From Neptunitalea lumnitzerae (lineage in GTDB: Bacteria; Bacteroidota; Bacteroidia; Flavobacteriales; Flavobacteriaceae), in the NCBI RefSeq assembly GCF_027924185.1, contig NZ_BRVO01000004.1, forward strand, positions 186,001-250,000: a DNA stretch of 64,000 bases. Reading direction: 5' to 3'. The position numbers and the translations under genes were made by a program. Of the stretch, positions 43,122 to 51,352 are shown in pieces; positions within the stretch are counted from its first letter, which is position 1, and every line of letters begins with the position of its first letter. The notes under the pieces were generated by a model. That model was not told the DNA's origin and did no database searches. It worked only from the letters and a program-made list of their open reading frames with translations.

Positions 43122-44450
43122 CTATACTTCCTGCTCTACTATTTCTTTAGCCCCTTTTCCAATTACAATTTTTAAAACAACATACCCAATAATACAAGCA
43201 ATAAAAGAACCAGCCAAGATTCCTATTTTAGCTGAACTAAGTAACGAAGGTGATGTAAAAGCAAGGTTGGCAATAAACAATGACATGGTGAAACCTAGTC
43301 CACCTAAGAAACCAGCACCTATGATATGCTTAAAATTAACCCCATTAGGTAAATGTGCTATACCTGCCTTAACCGATAAGAACGAAGCCAACGAGATACC
43401 TACCACTTTACCTACAATAAGGGCTATGGCAATATGAAAAACTAAGTCATACTCTATAGCAGCGTCTCCAGTAAAGTTTACCCCTGCATTGGCAAAGGCA
43501 AATATGGGCATAATTACAAATGTTACCCAAGGATGTAAATCGTGCTCTATTTTTTGCAAAGGTGAGTTAATAAGCTCTGAAGCTTTTTTAAGAGTATGTG
43601 CAGCATCTACACGTTCCTCATCCATAATATGGTGACTCTCTAAATGTTCTTTATTCTGCACAAAACTCTGCACTGAATTTTGAATTTTATCAAAAAACTT
43701 ATCTAAAGTTGTTTGTCTGGTTGCCGGGATGGTAAATGCTAACAATACTCCAGCAATAGTTGGGTGAATACCAGACTTTAAAAAGAATATCCATACCACT
43801 ACACTTAACGGAAAGAAAATGTAACGCGAAAAATATTTTTTAACACCTAGGAATGCCATAAACCCTAAAATAATACCAGCGTACATAAGTAAATCCCATT
43901 GGATGTCCGATCCGTAGAAAATTGCAATCACAATAACAGCTGCTAAATCGTCTACTATAGCAAACGCCGTTAGGAACACTTTTAGCCCTAATGGAACTCG
44001 TTTACCAAATAATTGTAAAATCCCTAAAGAAAAGGCTATATCAGTAGCCATAGGTATTCCCCATCCTTTGGCTGTATCTGGGTTAGAGTTTAGTAATAAA
44101 TAAATAACTATAGGCACAATAACCCCACCTAAAGCAGCAATTACGGGTAACGATGCCTTCTGCATCGTTTTCAGCTCTCCATCTAAAATTTCCCGTTTAA
44201 TTTCAAGTCCTACATGAAAAAAGAACACGGCCATTAAACCATCATTTATCCACAAATAAAAGGGTTCCGTAAGCTCTATGCCATTCTCAATAAAACCAAA
44301 AGTAAATTCACTATTTAAAAATTCTGTGTAATAATGATGCCAAGGTGAGTTGGCAACTATGAGCGCGAGGGCGGTAGCAAAAAGTAAAAGAAAACTCCCT
44401 GAGTTAGAAGATTTCATAAAACTATCTACCGGCTTAAGTATTTTGTTCAT
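43122..44450 (-). CDS. nhaA: Na+/H+ antiporter NhaA
   Basis: Inner-membrane antiporter that expels sodium in exchange for protons. The 442 residues show twelve helices. The essential acidic residues are in PMATDIAFSLGIL (Asp137) and FAIVDDLAAVIVIA (Asp167/168). Other family blocks are FFFHVGLEIKREILDGEL and GAGFLGGLGFTMSLFIANLAF. A soluble loop of about 50 residues (270-300) is longer than in E. coli NhaA. It is a single-gene transcript with its own terminator and fits a marine lifestyle (inference). Confidence 0.96.
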   Translation of the reverse strand: MNKILKPVDSFMKSSNSGSFLLLFATALALIVANSPWHHYYTEFLNSEFTFGFIENGIELTEPFYLWINDGLMAVFFFHVGLEIKREILDGELKTMQKASLPVIAALGGVIVPIVIYLLLNSNPDTAKGWGIPMATDIAFSLGILQLFGKRVPLGLKVFLTAFAIVDDLAAVIVIAIFYGSDIQWDLLMYAGIILGFMAFLGVKKYFSRYIFFPLSVVVWIFFLKSGIHPTIAGVLLAFTIPATRQTTLDKFFDKIQNSVQSFVQNKEHLESHHIMDEERVDAAHTLKKASELINSPLQKIEHDLHPWVTFVIMPIFAFANAGVNFTGDAAIEYDLVFHIAIALIVGKVVGISLASFLSVKAGIAHLPNGVNFKHIIGAGFLGGLGFTMSLFIANLAFTSPSLLSSAKIGILAGSFIACIIGYVVLKIVIGKGAKEIVEQEV

Positions 44451-44742
44451 TTGTTTAAATTTAGGTACAATTTACGAATAAGTGTAATTTTTCGTATATG
44501 ATTAACGTCATTTTATTATTAATTCATAATCTTTATTAAAACCATCAAAGCATTTGGTTTTAACTTAAAAAAATGTTAAAAACCTAACCCTAAAAATTAA
44601 ACTCTTTAGATTAAAAAATTCTTTATCTAGAATATTTCTTAATAAAACATTTGACTGTTTTCTGCTATTTTATACCTTAGCCAACGCTATTATTTGTATT
44701 GATAATCTTCTTACAAGATTACCAAATCAGTAAATCAACCAA

Positions 44743-46572
44743 ATGAAAAAAATCAGTTTTTTTATAGGACTAGCATTAGGCTATACCATGATTGCCAATG
44801 CACAGGATCAAACCCCTAAAGAAAAAGAAGAAAACCTAGAAGAGGTGGTAGTTTCCTCTACCCGAATTGACCTTCCGTTTCCTGAAAACAGCCGAACCAT
44901 TCAGGTAATTACCGCAACAGACATCAAACAAAGTGGTGCTACTACGGTTGTAGAGGCATTACAGCAAGTTGCTGGGGTAGATATTAGACAACGTGGTTTA
45001 AAAGGATCACAAGCCGACTTGTATATAAGAGGTGGTAGTTTTGACCAAACCTTACTATTGATAGACGGTATTAAAGTAGAAGATGCACAAACAGGCCATC
45101 ATTCTTTAAACTTAGCATTACCTATTGAAGTTATAGAACGCATTGAAATTATAAAAGGGCCTGCTGCAAGGGTGTTTGGACAAAATGCTTTTACCGGTGC
45201 AGTAAACATTGTAACCAAAACTAAACCAGAAAAAATGGTGAAAGTAGCTGCTGAAACGGGCTCTTTCCACCAACTAAACGGAAATGTTACTATTGGTACC
45301 GATTTTGAAAAATCTTCGCATGTTGTGAGCTACCAAAGAAATAGGTCTGAAGGTTACAGATATAATACTGATTTTGACAATCAAACGTATTTTGTAAAAA
45401 GTACCTTTAATAAAAACCACAACCCTATTAATGTAATAGCCACCTTAGCAGAGCGTAAGTTTGGTGCTAACGGATTTTATGCAACTCCTGCCGCTACCGA
45501 CCAATATGAAGAAACAAAAGCTAGTTTGGTAGGTGTTTCTACTATTATTGAAAAAGGAAACCTTACCTTAAAGCCACGAGCCTACTGGAGACGTAACGAG
45601 GATATGTATTTATACATTAGAAATAATCCGCCTGCATACCGAAACTTACATATTACCAATAAGGTAGGTACAGAAGTGAATGCCGCCTACAAAAGTGATT
45701 TAGGGGTAACTGGGTTTGGTGTAGATGTGGCTAAAGTATTTATATCAAGTAATAACCTAGGTGATAACAACCGTTTTATGACGAATGTTTTCCTAGAACA
45801 TCAGTTTAATTTGTTGAACGATAAATTAGATATTACGCCAGGTGTTGCCGTTAATTATTTTTCAGATTTTAAATTTCATGCCTTTCCGGGTATTGATGTA
45901 GGCTATGTTATTACCGATTACATTAAAGCATATGCGAACGTTGGATACACATACAGAGTACCTACCTATACAGATTTATACTATACTTCTGCTACTACCA
46001 TTGGTAACAGTAATCTTGACACTGAAGAAGCTTTATCTGAAGAAATAGGAATTAAATATTTAGCACCTAATTTTCAGGTTACCCTAGCAGGTTTTAATCG
46101 TGATGCTAAAAAGTTAATTGATTACGTAAAAGAAAATGAAGCCGACCTATGGCAAGCGCAAAACATTAGAGATGTACAATCATTAGGTTTTGAAGCAGAA
46201 GTAACCTATCATTTCAACATAGGAGACTTTAAAAACACTTTAAAGTCGGGCTATATGTATTTAGATGATGATGTTAAGAATTTAGACCTTAACTATTCTC
46301 AATACTCTATCAACTCTACCAAGCACCATTTTACAGCATCTTACAGATCGCAGTTTATTAAAAACCTTAGTCAAGTAATTAGTTACCGATATATTGAAAG
46401 AACTTCTGGCTTTGCTTATAAAGTAATTGATGCAGGTATTGCTTATGAAGTACAAAATGCAACTTTTAACATACAGGCAAATAACATATTTAACGAGGAG
46501 TACACCGAGACTAACTTAGTACCTATGCCTAAAGGCAATATCTTATTTGGGTGTAGCTACACATTTAAATAA
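44743..46572 (+). CDS. TonB-dependent outer-membrane receptor (BtuB-like)
   Basis: A 609-residue receptor with signal peptide ending MIANAQ. A TonB-box-like EEVVVSSTRID lies near residue 32, and the plug domain has VVEALQQVAGVDIRQRGLKG, DLYIRGGSFDQTLLLIDGIK and IERIEIIKGPAARVFGQNAFTGAVNIVTK, quoted in segments. The 22-strand barrel ends with GNILFGCSYTFK. The plug and length resemble the vitamin B12/BtuB group, but no cobalamin riboswitch is visible in the 292-nt upstream gap, so the substrate is open. Confidence 0.92.
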   Translation: MKKISFFIGLALGYTMIANAQDQTPKEKEENLEEVVVSSTRIDLPFPENSRTIQVITATDIKQSGATTVVEALQQVAGVDIRQRGLKGSQADLYIRGGSFDQTLLLIDGIKVEDAQTGHHSLNLALPIEVIERIEIIKGPAARVFGQNAFTGAVNIVTKTKPEKMVKVAAETGSFHQLNGNVTIGTDFEKSSHVVSYQRNRSEGYRYNTDFDNQTYFVKSTFNKNHNPINVIATLAERKFGANGFYATPAATDQYEETKASLVGVSTIIEKGNLTLKPRAYWRRNEDMYLYIRNNPPAYRNLHITNKVGTEVNAAYKSDLGVTGFGVDVAKVFISSNNLGDNNRFMTNVFLEHQFNLLNDKLDITPGVAVNYFSDFKFHAFPGIDVGYVITDYIKAYANVGYTYRVPTYTDLYYTSATTIGNSNLDTEEALSEEIGIKYLAPNFQVTLAGFNRDAKKLIDYVKENEADLWQAQNIRDVQSLGFEAEVTYHFNIGDFKNTLKSGYMYLDDDVKNLDLNYSQYSINSTKHHFTASYRSQFIKNLSQVISYRYIERTSGFAYKVIDAGIAYEVQNATFNIQANNIFNEEYTETNLVPMPKGNILFGCSYTFK

Positions 46573-46601
46573 TTTTAGGCTCTTACAAGAGCTACACAAA
46601 C

Positions 46602-46646
46602 AAAAAAAACAGGTTTATTGAATTATTCAATAAACCTGTTTTTTTT
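46602..46646 (+). terminator. Intrinsic terminator after the BtuB-like receptor
   Basis: A 21-bp perfect stem including A/T runs (46602-46622 with 46626-46646), 3-nt loop, core ACAGGTTTATTGAA. Confidence 0.92.
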
Positions 46647-46812
46647 ATAACTACCTATAACAAGCAACAAAGTTTCTTATCTAAATTGTTGAGGAAGTCT
46701 CTTTATATGTTAGGTTAAAGTTTATAAATTGTTAAATTAATATTATACGCTCTCAAATCAAATTTATACTTTAGCGAGCTGAATTAAAAAACTGAGGTTT
46801 AAAGTAACTATC

Positions 46813-46853
46813 TTCAAGGTACATCTTGGAGCATTTAATCTCGATTATCGAGT
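46813..46853. repeat. Hairpin/palindrome element, copy 2 (porin leader)
   Basis: TTCAAGG, 15 nt, then TTAATCTCGATTATCGAGT, ending 7 nt before the porin start at 46861. The palindrome CTCGATTATCGAG is at 46840-46852. The leading part forms CAAG/CTTG (46815-46818 with 46825-46828). The sequence between differs from copy 1, yet a small hairpin can form at the same place. Confidence 0.6.
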
Positions 46854-46860
46854 AAAACCC

Positions 46861-48078
46861 ATGAGAATAATCAGCACCCAACTAACTACATTATTGAGCT
46901 TATTTTGTTTGTGTATTACTGTAATAGGTTTTTCACAAACCAATACCAACGACTCGGTTCCTAAGTTTTCCTTAGACTATGGCAAAAGAGGTTTAGAAAT
47001 AAAATCTTCCGACAATTCATTTTCATTACACCTACAAAGCAGGTTTCAATTTAGGTTTGCAACCCCTAATGATATTGACCCTGTTACATTAGACAATTAC
47101 AACGAGAAAGATAACACACTATTTAAAGTAAACAGAGCCCGTGTAAAAGTAGGAGGACATGCCTACAAAGAATGGCTTAAATACTATTGGGAATACGATA
47201 TTAATCAATCGAACCTATTGGATTATAGAATTATGATTGAAAAATGGAAGTGGCTTAACTTTAAAGTAGGACAATGGAAAGTAGAATATTCTAGAGAACG
47301 ACGAATTAGTAGTGGTGCCCAACAATTAGTAGACCGCTCTATTTTAAACAGGCATTTTACCGTAGACCGCCAACAAGGTGTTGAAGTATATGGTAATCTA
47401 AAAGGCAAAGGCATGTTGAACATGAGCTACTGGGCTGGGGTTTTTACTGGTACAGGTAGAGGAAACCCTGCTAATGACGACCATAACTTAATGTACTTTG
47501 GACGATTACAATGGAATGTATTAGGAGACGATATTGGCTTTAGATCTACTGATTTGACGCTACACAAAACACCCGAAGCCAACATTGCTGCTGCGGTAGT
47601 TACCAATGAAAGTCCGTACACCAGATTTTCAACTTCTGGAGGAGGTGCATTAGAGCGCTTTGAAGAAGGTGAAAATGGCCAGTACAGAGTAAATCAGTTA
47701 AACATAGAAACAGCTTTTGTGTATAATGGCTTTAGCTGGCAATCTGAATTTCATACCAAAGAAATTATAGATAAATATGATAACAACAGCATGACACACA
47801 TGACCGGGTATTATCTTCAGGGAGGTTACCTTGCTCATCAATCTTTTGATTGGTGGCCAAAACCTTTAGAAATTGCAGCTAGATTTGCGCATTACAACCC
47901 CGATAGAAATACCAGTGCTACTAATAACTTACAAGAAAAATCTATTGCTTTCAACTGGTTTTTTAAAAACCACTTAAACAAACTAACACTAGAATGTTCT
48001 TCGTTTGATTATGAAACTCCTGAATTAAATACAAAAAATGAATTTAGATTCAGAATACAGTGGGATATCTCTTTTTAA
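46861..48078 (+). CDS. Phosphate-selective porin O/P-family protein
   Basis: A 405-residue outer-membrane porin with a signal peptide ending VIGFSQ. The body fits the OprO/OprP family: FSLHLQSRFQFRFATP, FKVNRARVKVGGHAYKEWLKYYWEYDI, FKVGQWKVEYSRERRISSG, VDRSILNRHFTVDRQQGVEVYG and the last strand FRFRIQWDISF with terminal Phe. Family members pass phosphate or other anions. The hairpin/palindrome element sits directly at its ribosome-binding position, so translation or transcription may be controlled there (inference). Confidence 0.9.
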   Translation: MRIISTQLTTLLSLFCLCITVIGFSQTNTNDSVPKFSLDYGKRGLEIKSSDNSFSLHLQSRFQFRFATPNDIDPVTLDNYNEKDNTLFKVNRARVKVGGHAYKEWLKYYWEYDINQSNLLDYRIMIEKWKWLNFKVGQWKVEYSRERRISSGAQQLVDRSILNRHFTVDRQQGVEVYGNLKGKGMLNMSYWAGVFTGTGRGNPANDDHNLMYFGRLQWNVLGDDIGFRSTDLTLHKTPEANIAAAVVTNESPYTRFSTSGGGALERFEEGENGQYRVNQLNIETAFVYNGFSWQSEFHTKEIIDKYDNNSMTHMTGYYLQGGYLAHQSFDWWPKPLEIAARFAHYNPDRNTSATNNLQEKSIAFNWFFKNHLNKLTLECSSFDYETPELNTKNEFRFRIQWDISF

Positions 48079-48100
48079 AATAAACTTTCAATAGATAGAC

Positions 48101-48130
48101 AAAAGCTAACCAGATAGGTTGGCTTTTTTT
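48101..48130 (+). terminator. Intrinsic terminator after the porin gene
   Basis: AAAAGCTAACC (48101-48111) pairs with GGTTGGCTTTT (48117-48127), with one T-G wobble and a T-run. Confidence 0.85.
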
Positions 48131-48182
48131 ATGGTATTCCACAAACATGAGCTAAAGTAAACTTGTACTTTTAGCATTACTC

Positions 48183-48869
48183 ATGTTACAAGCTATAAAA
48201 AACATAACTAACATTTTCTTTCCTAAAACCTGTCCGGGTTGCAACAACTATTTAGACCTTTCGCAACACACCTTATGTTTAGATTGCAGACATACACTAG
48301 GTATTACAAATTTTCATGAAGACACCGAGAATATATTGGCAAGAACTTTGTACGGTAAATGCAGCATAGAAAATGCTACTGCAATGTTTATATTTAAAAA
48401 AGAAAGTACGGTACAACACCTTATTCACAACTTAAAATACAAAGGGCAACAACAAGTAGGTACCGTATTAGGGGCATGGTATGGCGACCTATTGAAAGAT
48501 GTTCACCGCTTTAAAAATATAGACGCTATTGTACCAGTACCACTACACCCTAGAAGAAAAAGGCAACGCGGGTATAACCAAGTAACCACATTTGCTAAGG
48601 AACTTTCTTTTGCTTTGAAAATTCCTCTAGAAGAAGACATTCTTATTAGAACCAGATACACCAAAACACAAACTTTTAAAAACCGACTTTTGCGCCAGTA
48701 TAAAAAAGAGGTTTTTGATGTACACCCCAATAACTTTAGAACCCCTAAACATATATTATTGGTAGATGATGTAATAACCACTGGCGCTACTATTATTAGC
48801 TGTGTAAAGGTGTTACAAAAAATACCCAACGTAAAGGTATCTGTAGCAGCAATAGCTTTTACAGAATGA
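48183..48869 (+). CDS. ComF-family phosphoribosyltransferase-like protein
   Basis: A 228-residue cytosolic protein. An N-terminal four-cysteine zinc-binding unit, CPGCNNYL and LCLDC, is followed by a type I phosphoribosyltransferase domain with the PRPP-binding loop HILLVDDVITTGATI and VPVPLHPRRKRQRGYNQ. ComF/GntX proteins are linked to DNA uptake or use in other bacteria, while the enzymatic reaction is unproven. It stands alone, with 52 nt to the following lipoprotein gene. Confidence 0.92.
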   Translation: MLQAIKNITNIFFPKTCPGCNNYLDLSQHTLCLDCRHTLGITNFHEDTENILARTLYGKCSIENATAMFIFKKESTVQHLIHNLKYKGQQQVGTVLGAWYGDLLKDVHRFKNIDAIVPVPLHPRRKRQRGYNQVTTFAKELSFALKIPLEEDILIRTRYTKTQTFKNRLLRQYKKEVFDVHPNNFRTPKHILLVDDVITTGATIISCVKVLQKIPNVKVSVAAIAFTE

Positions 48870-48921
48870 TTTCAAATATCACAAATTTAATGTTACTTTG
48901 TAACCTATTATAGCATTACGC

Positions 48922-50538
48922 ATGAGACACATTTTTATAAAGGTATTATTGGTAGTTTTTATATCGGTATTGTTAACCGAATGCGCCAAAAGAGGTACTC
49001 CGTCAGGTGGACCAAAAGATGAAACACCACCTGTTTTACTAAAAGCAACGCCTCCTTTAAATACTACCAACTTTAAATCGAAAGAAATTAAGCTATACTT
49101 TGATGAATTTGTAAAGCTTAACGACATACAAAAGCAGTTGATTATTTCGCCACCGATGGATAATGAACCAAACATCAATCCTTCTACCTCGGCTTCAAAG
49201 GTTTTTACAATTACCATTAATGATACTTTAAAAGCAAATACAACCTACGTTTTAAATTTTGGACAAAGTATTGCCGATTATCATGAAGGAAACCCGTTTC
49301 CATTTTTTAAATATGTGTTTTCTACAGGCGATTATATAGACTCGCTAACCGTTAAAGGATCTATTAGAGATGCATACGACAGAGAAGCAGAAAACTTTGT
49401 TACCGTAATGCTATACCCGTATGATGAGAATTATACAGACTCTTTAGTGTTTAATGAAAAACCGATGTATGTAACCAATACATTAGATAGTTTAAGCACT
49501 TTTGAAATTACCAATATAAGAGAAGGCAAATACAAACTTTTTGCTTTAAAGGACAAAGCTAACAACTTTGTTTTTAATCAAAAGACCGATAAAATTGCAT
49601 TTCACGAAGGTATTATTACGATACCTTCAGATAGCACTTACACCCTAAACTTATTTAAAGAAATAAATAACTATAGAGCTACCAAACCTGCCCTAGTTGC
49701 TAAAAACCGAATTGATTTTGGATTTGAAGGGGATAGCGTTGGCATGGATATTAAAATGTTATCTGAAGCTCCTGAAGATTTTAAATACCGTATTTTACCC
49801 GATACCGAAAAAGATACGTTACAATATTGGTTTACTCCTTTTGAAGCAGACTCTCTTATTTTCACCGTAGCCAAAGAAGAGGTTATTGACACCTTTACGG
49901 TGAGAATAAAAGAACTTTATGCAGACTCCATTACGCTTAAACCTAATTACAAGTCTATATTACCGCCTTATAAAACATTTAAAATTGGCGCTAATACACC
50001 TATTTCAAAGATAAACACCGACTCTATTACAGTGATGAGCAAAGACTCTGTGTTTATAGATTTTACTGCCGATTTATTAAAAGACAGTAACGAAATTAGA
50101 TTTACCGATTTTGACCCGGAAGAAGAAAGCTCCTATCAAATAAAATTATTCCCAGGAAGTATAACCGATATGTTTGGAAAAACTATTGACACCACCACCT
50201 ATAGCTTAAAGCGCAACAAATACACTACCTACGGTACCATAGTAGTAAAACTTTCTAATGTAGAACGCTACCCTATTATTGTACAATTAACAGATGCTAA
50301 AGGGGTTGTAAAGGAAGAGCAATTTGCAGAAACTCCAGAAACCACTTTTAATTTTAGTAGCATTGAAACAGCTACTTATTATATACGGGTAATTTATGAT
50401 GATAATAACAATAAAAAATGGGATACCGGTAACTACTTAAAAAACATACAACCGGAACAAATATACTATTACCCAGAACCTATTGAATTAAGAGCCAACT
50501 GGGAATTTGAACAGCAATTCAATTTGAATAAAGAATAA
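48922..50538 (+). CDS. Lipoprotein with N-terminal Ig-like (Big_5) domain
   Basis: A 538-residue lipoprotein (lipobox VLLTEC, Cys21). Next is RGTPSGGPKDETPPVLLKATPP, in parts, the usual start of a Big_5-type Ig-like domain that continues to about residue 135 (IKLYFDEFVKLNDIQKQLIISPP and TTYVLNFGQSIADYHEGN). The rest is a series of beta-domains with a calcium-site-like DDNNNKKWDTGNYL near the end. Proteins like this are common single-copy lipoproteins in flavobacteria, and their role is unknown. It ends at a bidirectional terminator. Confidence 0.85.
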   Translation: MRHIFIKVLLVVFISVLLTECAKRGTPSGGPKDETPPVLLKATPPLNTTNFKSKEIKLYFDEFVKLNDIQKQLIISPPMDNEPNINPSTSASKVFTITINDTLKANTTYVLNFGQSIADYHEGNPFPFFKYVFSTGDYIDSLTVKGSIRDAYDREAENFVTVMLYPYDENYTDSLVFNEKPMYVTNTLDSLSTFEITNIREGKYKLFALKDKANNFVFNQKTDKIAFHEGIITIPSDSTYTLNLFKEINNYRATKPALVAKNRIDFGFEGDSVGMDIKMLSEAPEDFKYRILPDTEKDTLQYWFTPFEADSLIFTVAKEEVIDTFTVRIKELYADSITLKPNYKSILPPYKTFKIGANTPISKINTDSITVMSKDSVFIDFTADLLKDSNEIRFTDFDPEEESSYQIKLFPGSITDMFGKTIDTTTYSLKRNKYTTYGTIVVKLSNVERYPIIVQLTDAKGVVKEEQFAETPETTFNFSSIETATYYIRVIYDDNNNKKWDTGNYLKNIQPEQIYYYPEPIELRANWEFEQQFNLNKE

Positions 50539-50542
50539 ACAA

Positions 50543-50573
50543 AAAAAGAGACGTTATGTAACGTCTCTTTTTG
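50543..50573 (+). terminator. Bidirectional terminator between convergent genes
   Basis: AAAAGAGACGTTA pairs with TAACGTCTCTTTT around TG (50544-50571), with A and T runs on either side. It serves the lipoprotein gene and the reverse-strand nitrilase that stops at 50576. Confidence 0.9.
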
Positions 50574-50575
50574 TT

Positions 50576-51349
50576 TTATAGAATAGTAAACTCATCTGCA
50601 TCTTGTAAAAACTTAAAACGCATTCTTGCTTGCTGTTGCGCTTCATAAGATAAGCTAACAACTAAAACCGTTTCAGTAGCTTCACTAAAAGTCATTTGAT
50701 CTCCTAAAGTATCATACACTGCGGAGTGCCCATTATAGGGTATTTCATTACCATCGTTCCCTACTCTGTTAACACCCACACAATAACTCATATTTTCTAT
50801 AGCCCTAGCCTTTAAAAGCGCATCCCATGCTGCTATACGTTTTACGGGCCAATTAGCGCAATACAATAAAACATCATATCCTACCGTGTTCCTTGCCCAA
50901 ACAGGGAATCTTAAATCATAACATACTTGTAAACATAATTTCCAACCTTTATAGGTTACTATGGTTGGTACATTGCCTTTGGTAAACACTTTTTCTTCTC
51001 CTGCCAAAGTAAATGTATGTCGCTTATCGTAATTAGCAAGTACCCCTTCCGCAGTTACAAACACAAATCTGTTATAATAGTTGTTATCTTCTGTACAAAT
51101 AAAACTACCACAAATAGCAGCTCCTCTTTCAGCAGCTAGCCCTTGCATCCATTCAATTGTTGCTCCTTGTAAAGTTTCAGCATAAGATTCAGCATTCATA
51201 GTAAACCCTGTAGTAAACATTTCAGGTAATACATAAACATCTGCTTGCGCTGCTTTTAAAACCAATTCTTTTAAATGGGTTCTGTTAACCTCGGGTTGTT
51301 CCCAAGCTAAATTAGCCTGCACTAATGCTATTTGTAAATTAGCTACCAT
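50576..51349 (-). CDS. Nitrilase-superfamily amidohydrolase (omega-amidase, YafV-like)
   Basis: A 257-residue cytosolic C-N hydrolase with the catalytic triad visible as Glu43 (LPEMFTTGF), Lys109 (NYDKRHTF) and Cys143 (QVCYDLRFPVWARN). The spacing and the ending SYEAQQQARMRFKFLQDADEF match the YafV/Nit2-like omega-amidases, which hydrolyse alpha-ketoglutaramate and similar omega-amides and thereby repair transaminase by-products. It starts 3 nt after the MutS-like gene stops, so the two share a transcript. Confidence 0.92.
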   Translation of the reverse strand: MVANLQIALVQANLAWEQPEVNRTHLKELVLKAAQADVYVLPEMFTTGFTMNAESYAETLQGATIEWMQGLAAERGAAICGSFICTEDNNYYNRFVFVTAEGVLANYDKRHTFTLAGEEKVFTKGNVPTIVTYKGWKLCLQVCYDLRFPVWARNTVGYDVLLYCANWPVKRIAAWDALLKARAIENMSYCVGVNRVGNDGNEIPYNGHSAVYDTLGDQMTFSEATETVLVVSLSYEAQQQARMRFKFLQDADEFTIL

Positions 51350-51352
51350 TTC

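Noticed and set aside
44451-44742. Possible cobalamin riboswitch before the BtuB-like receptor
   Set aside because: I looked for the conserved B12-box and surrounding stems and did not see them; the name BtuB-like rests on the protein only.
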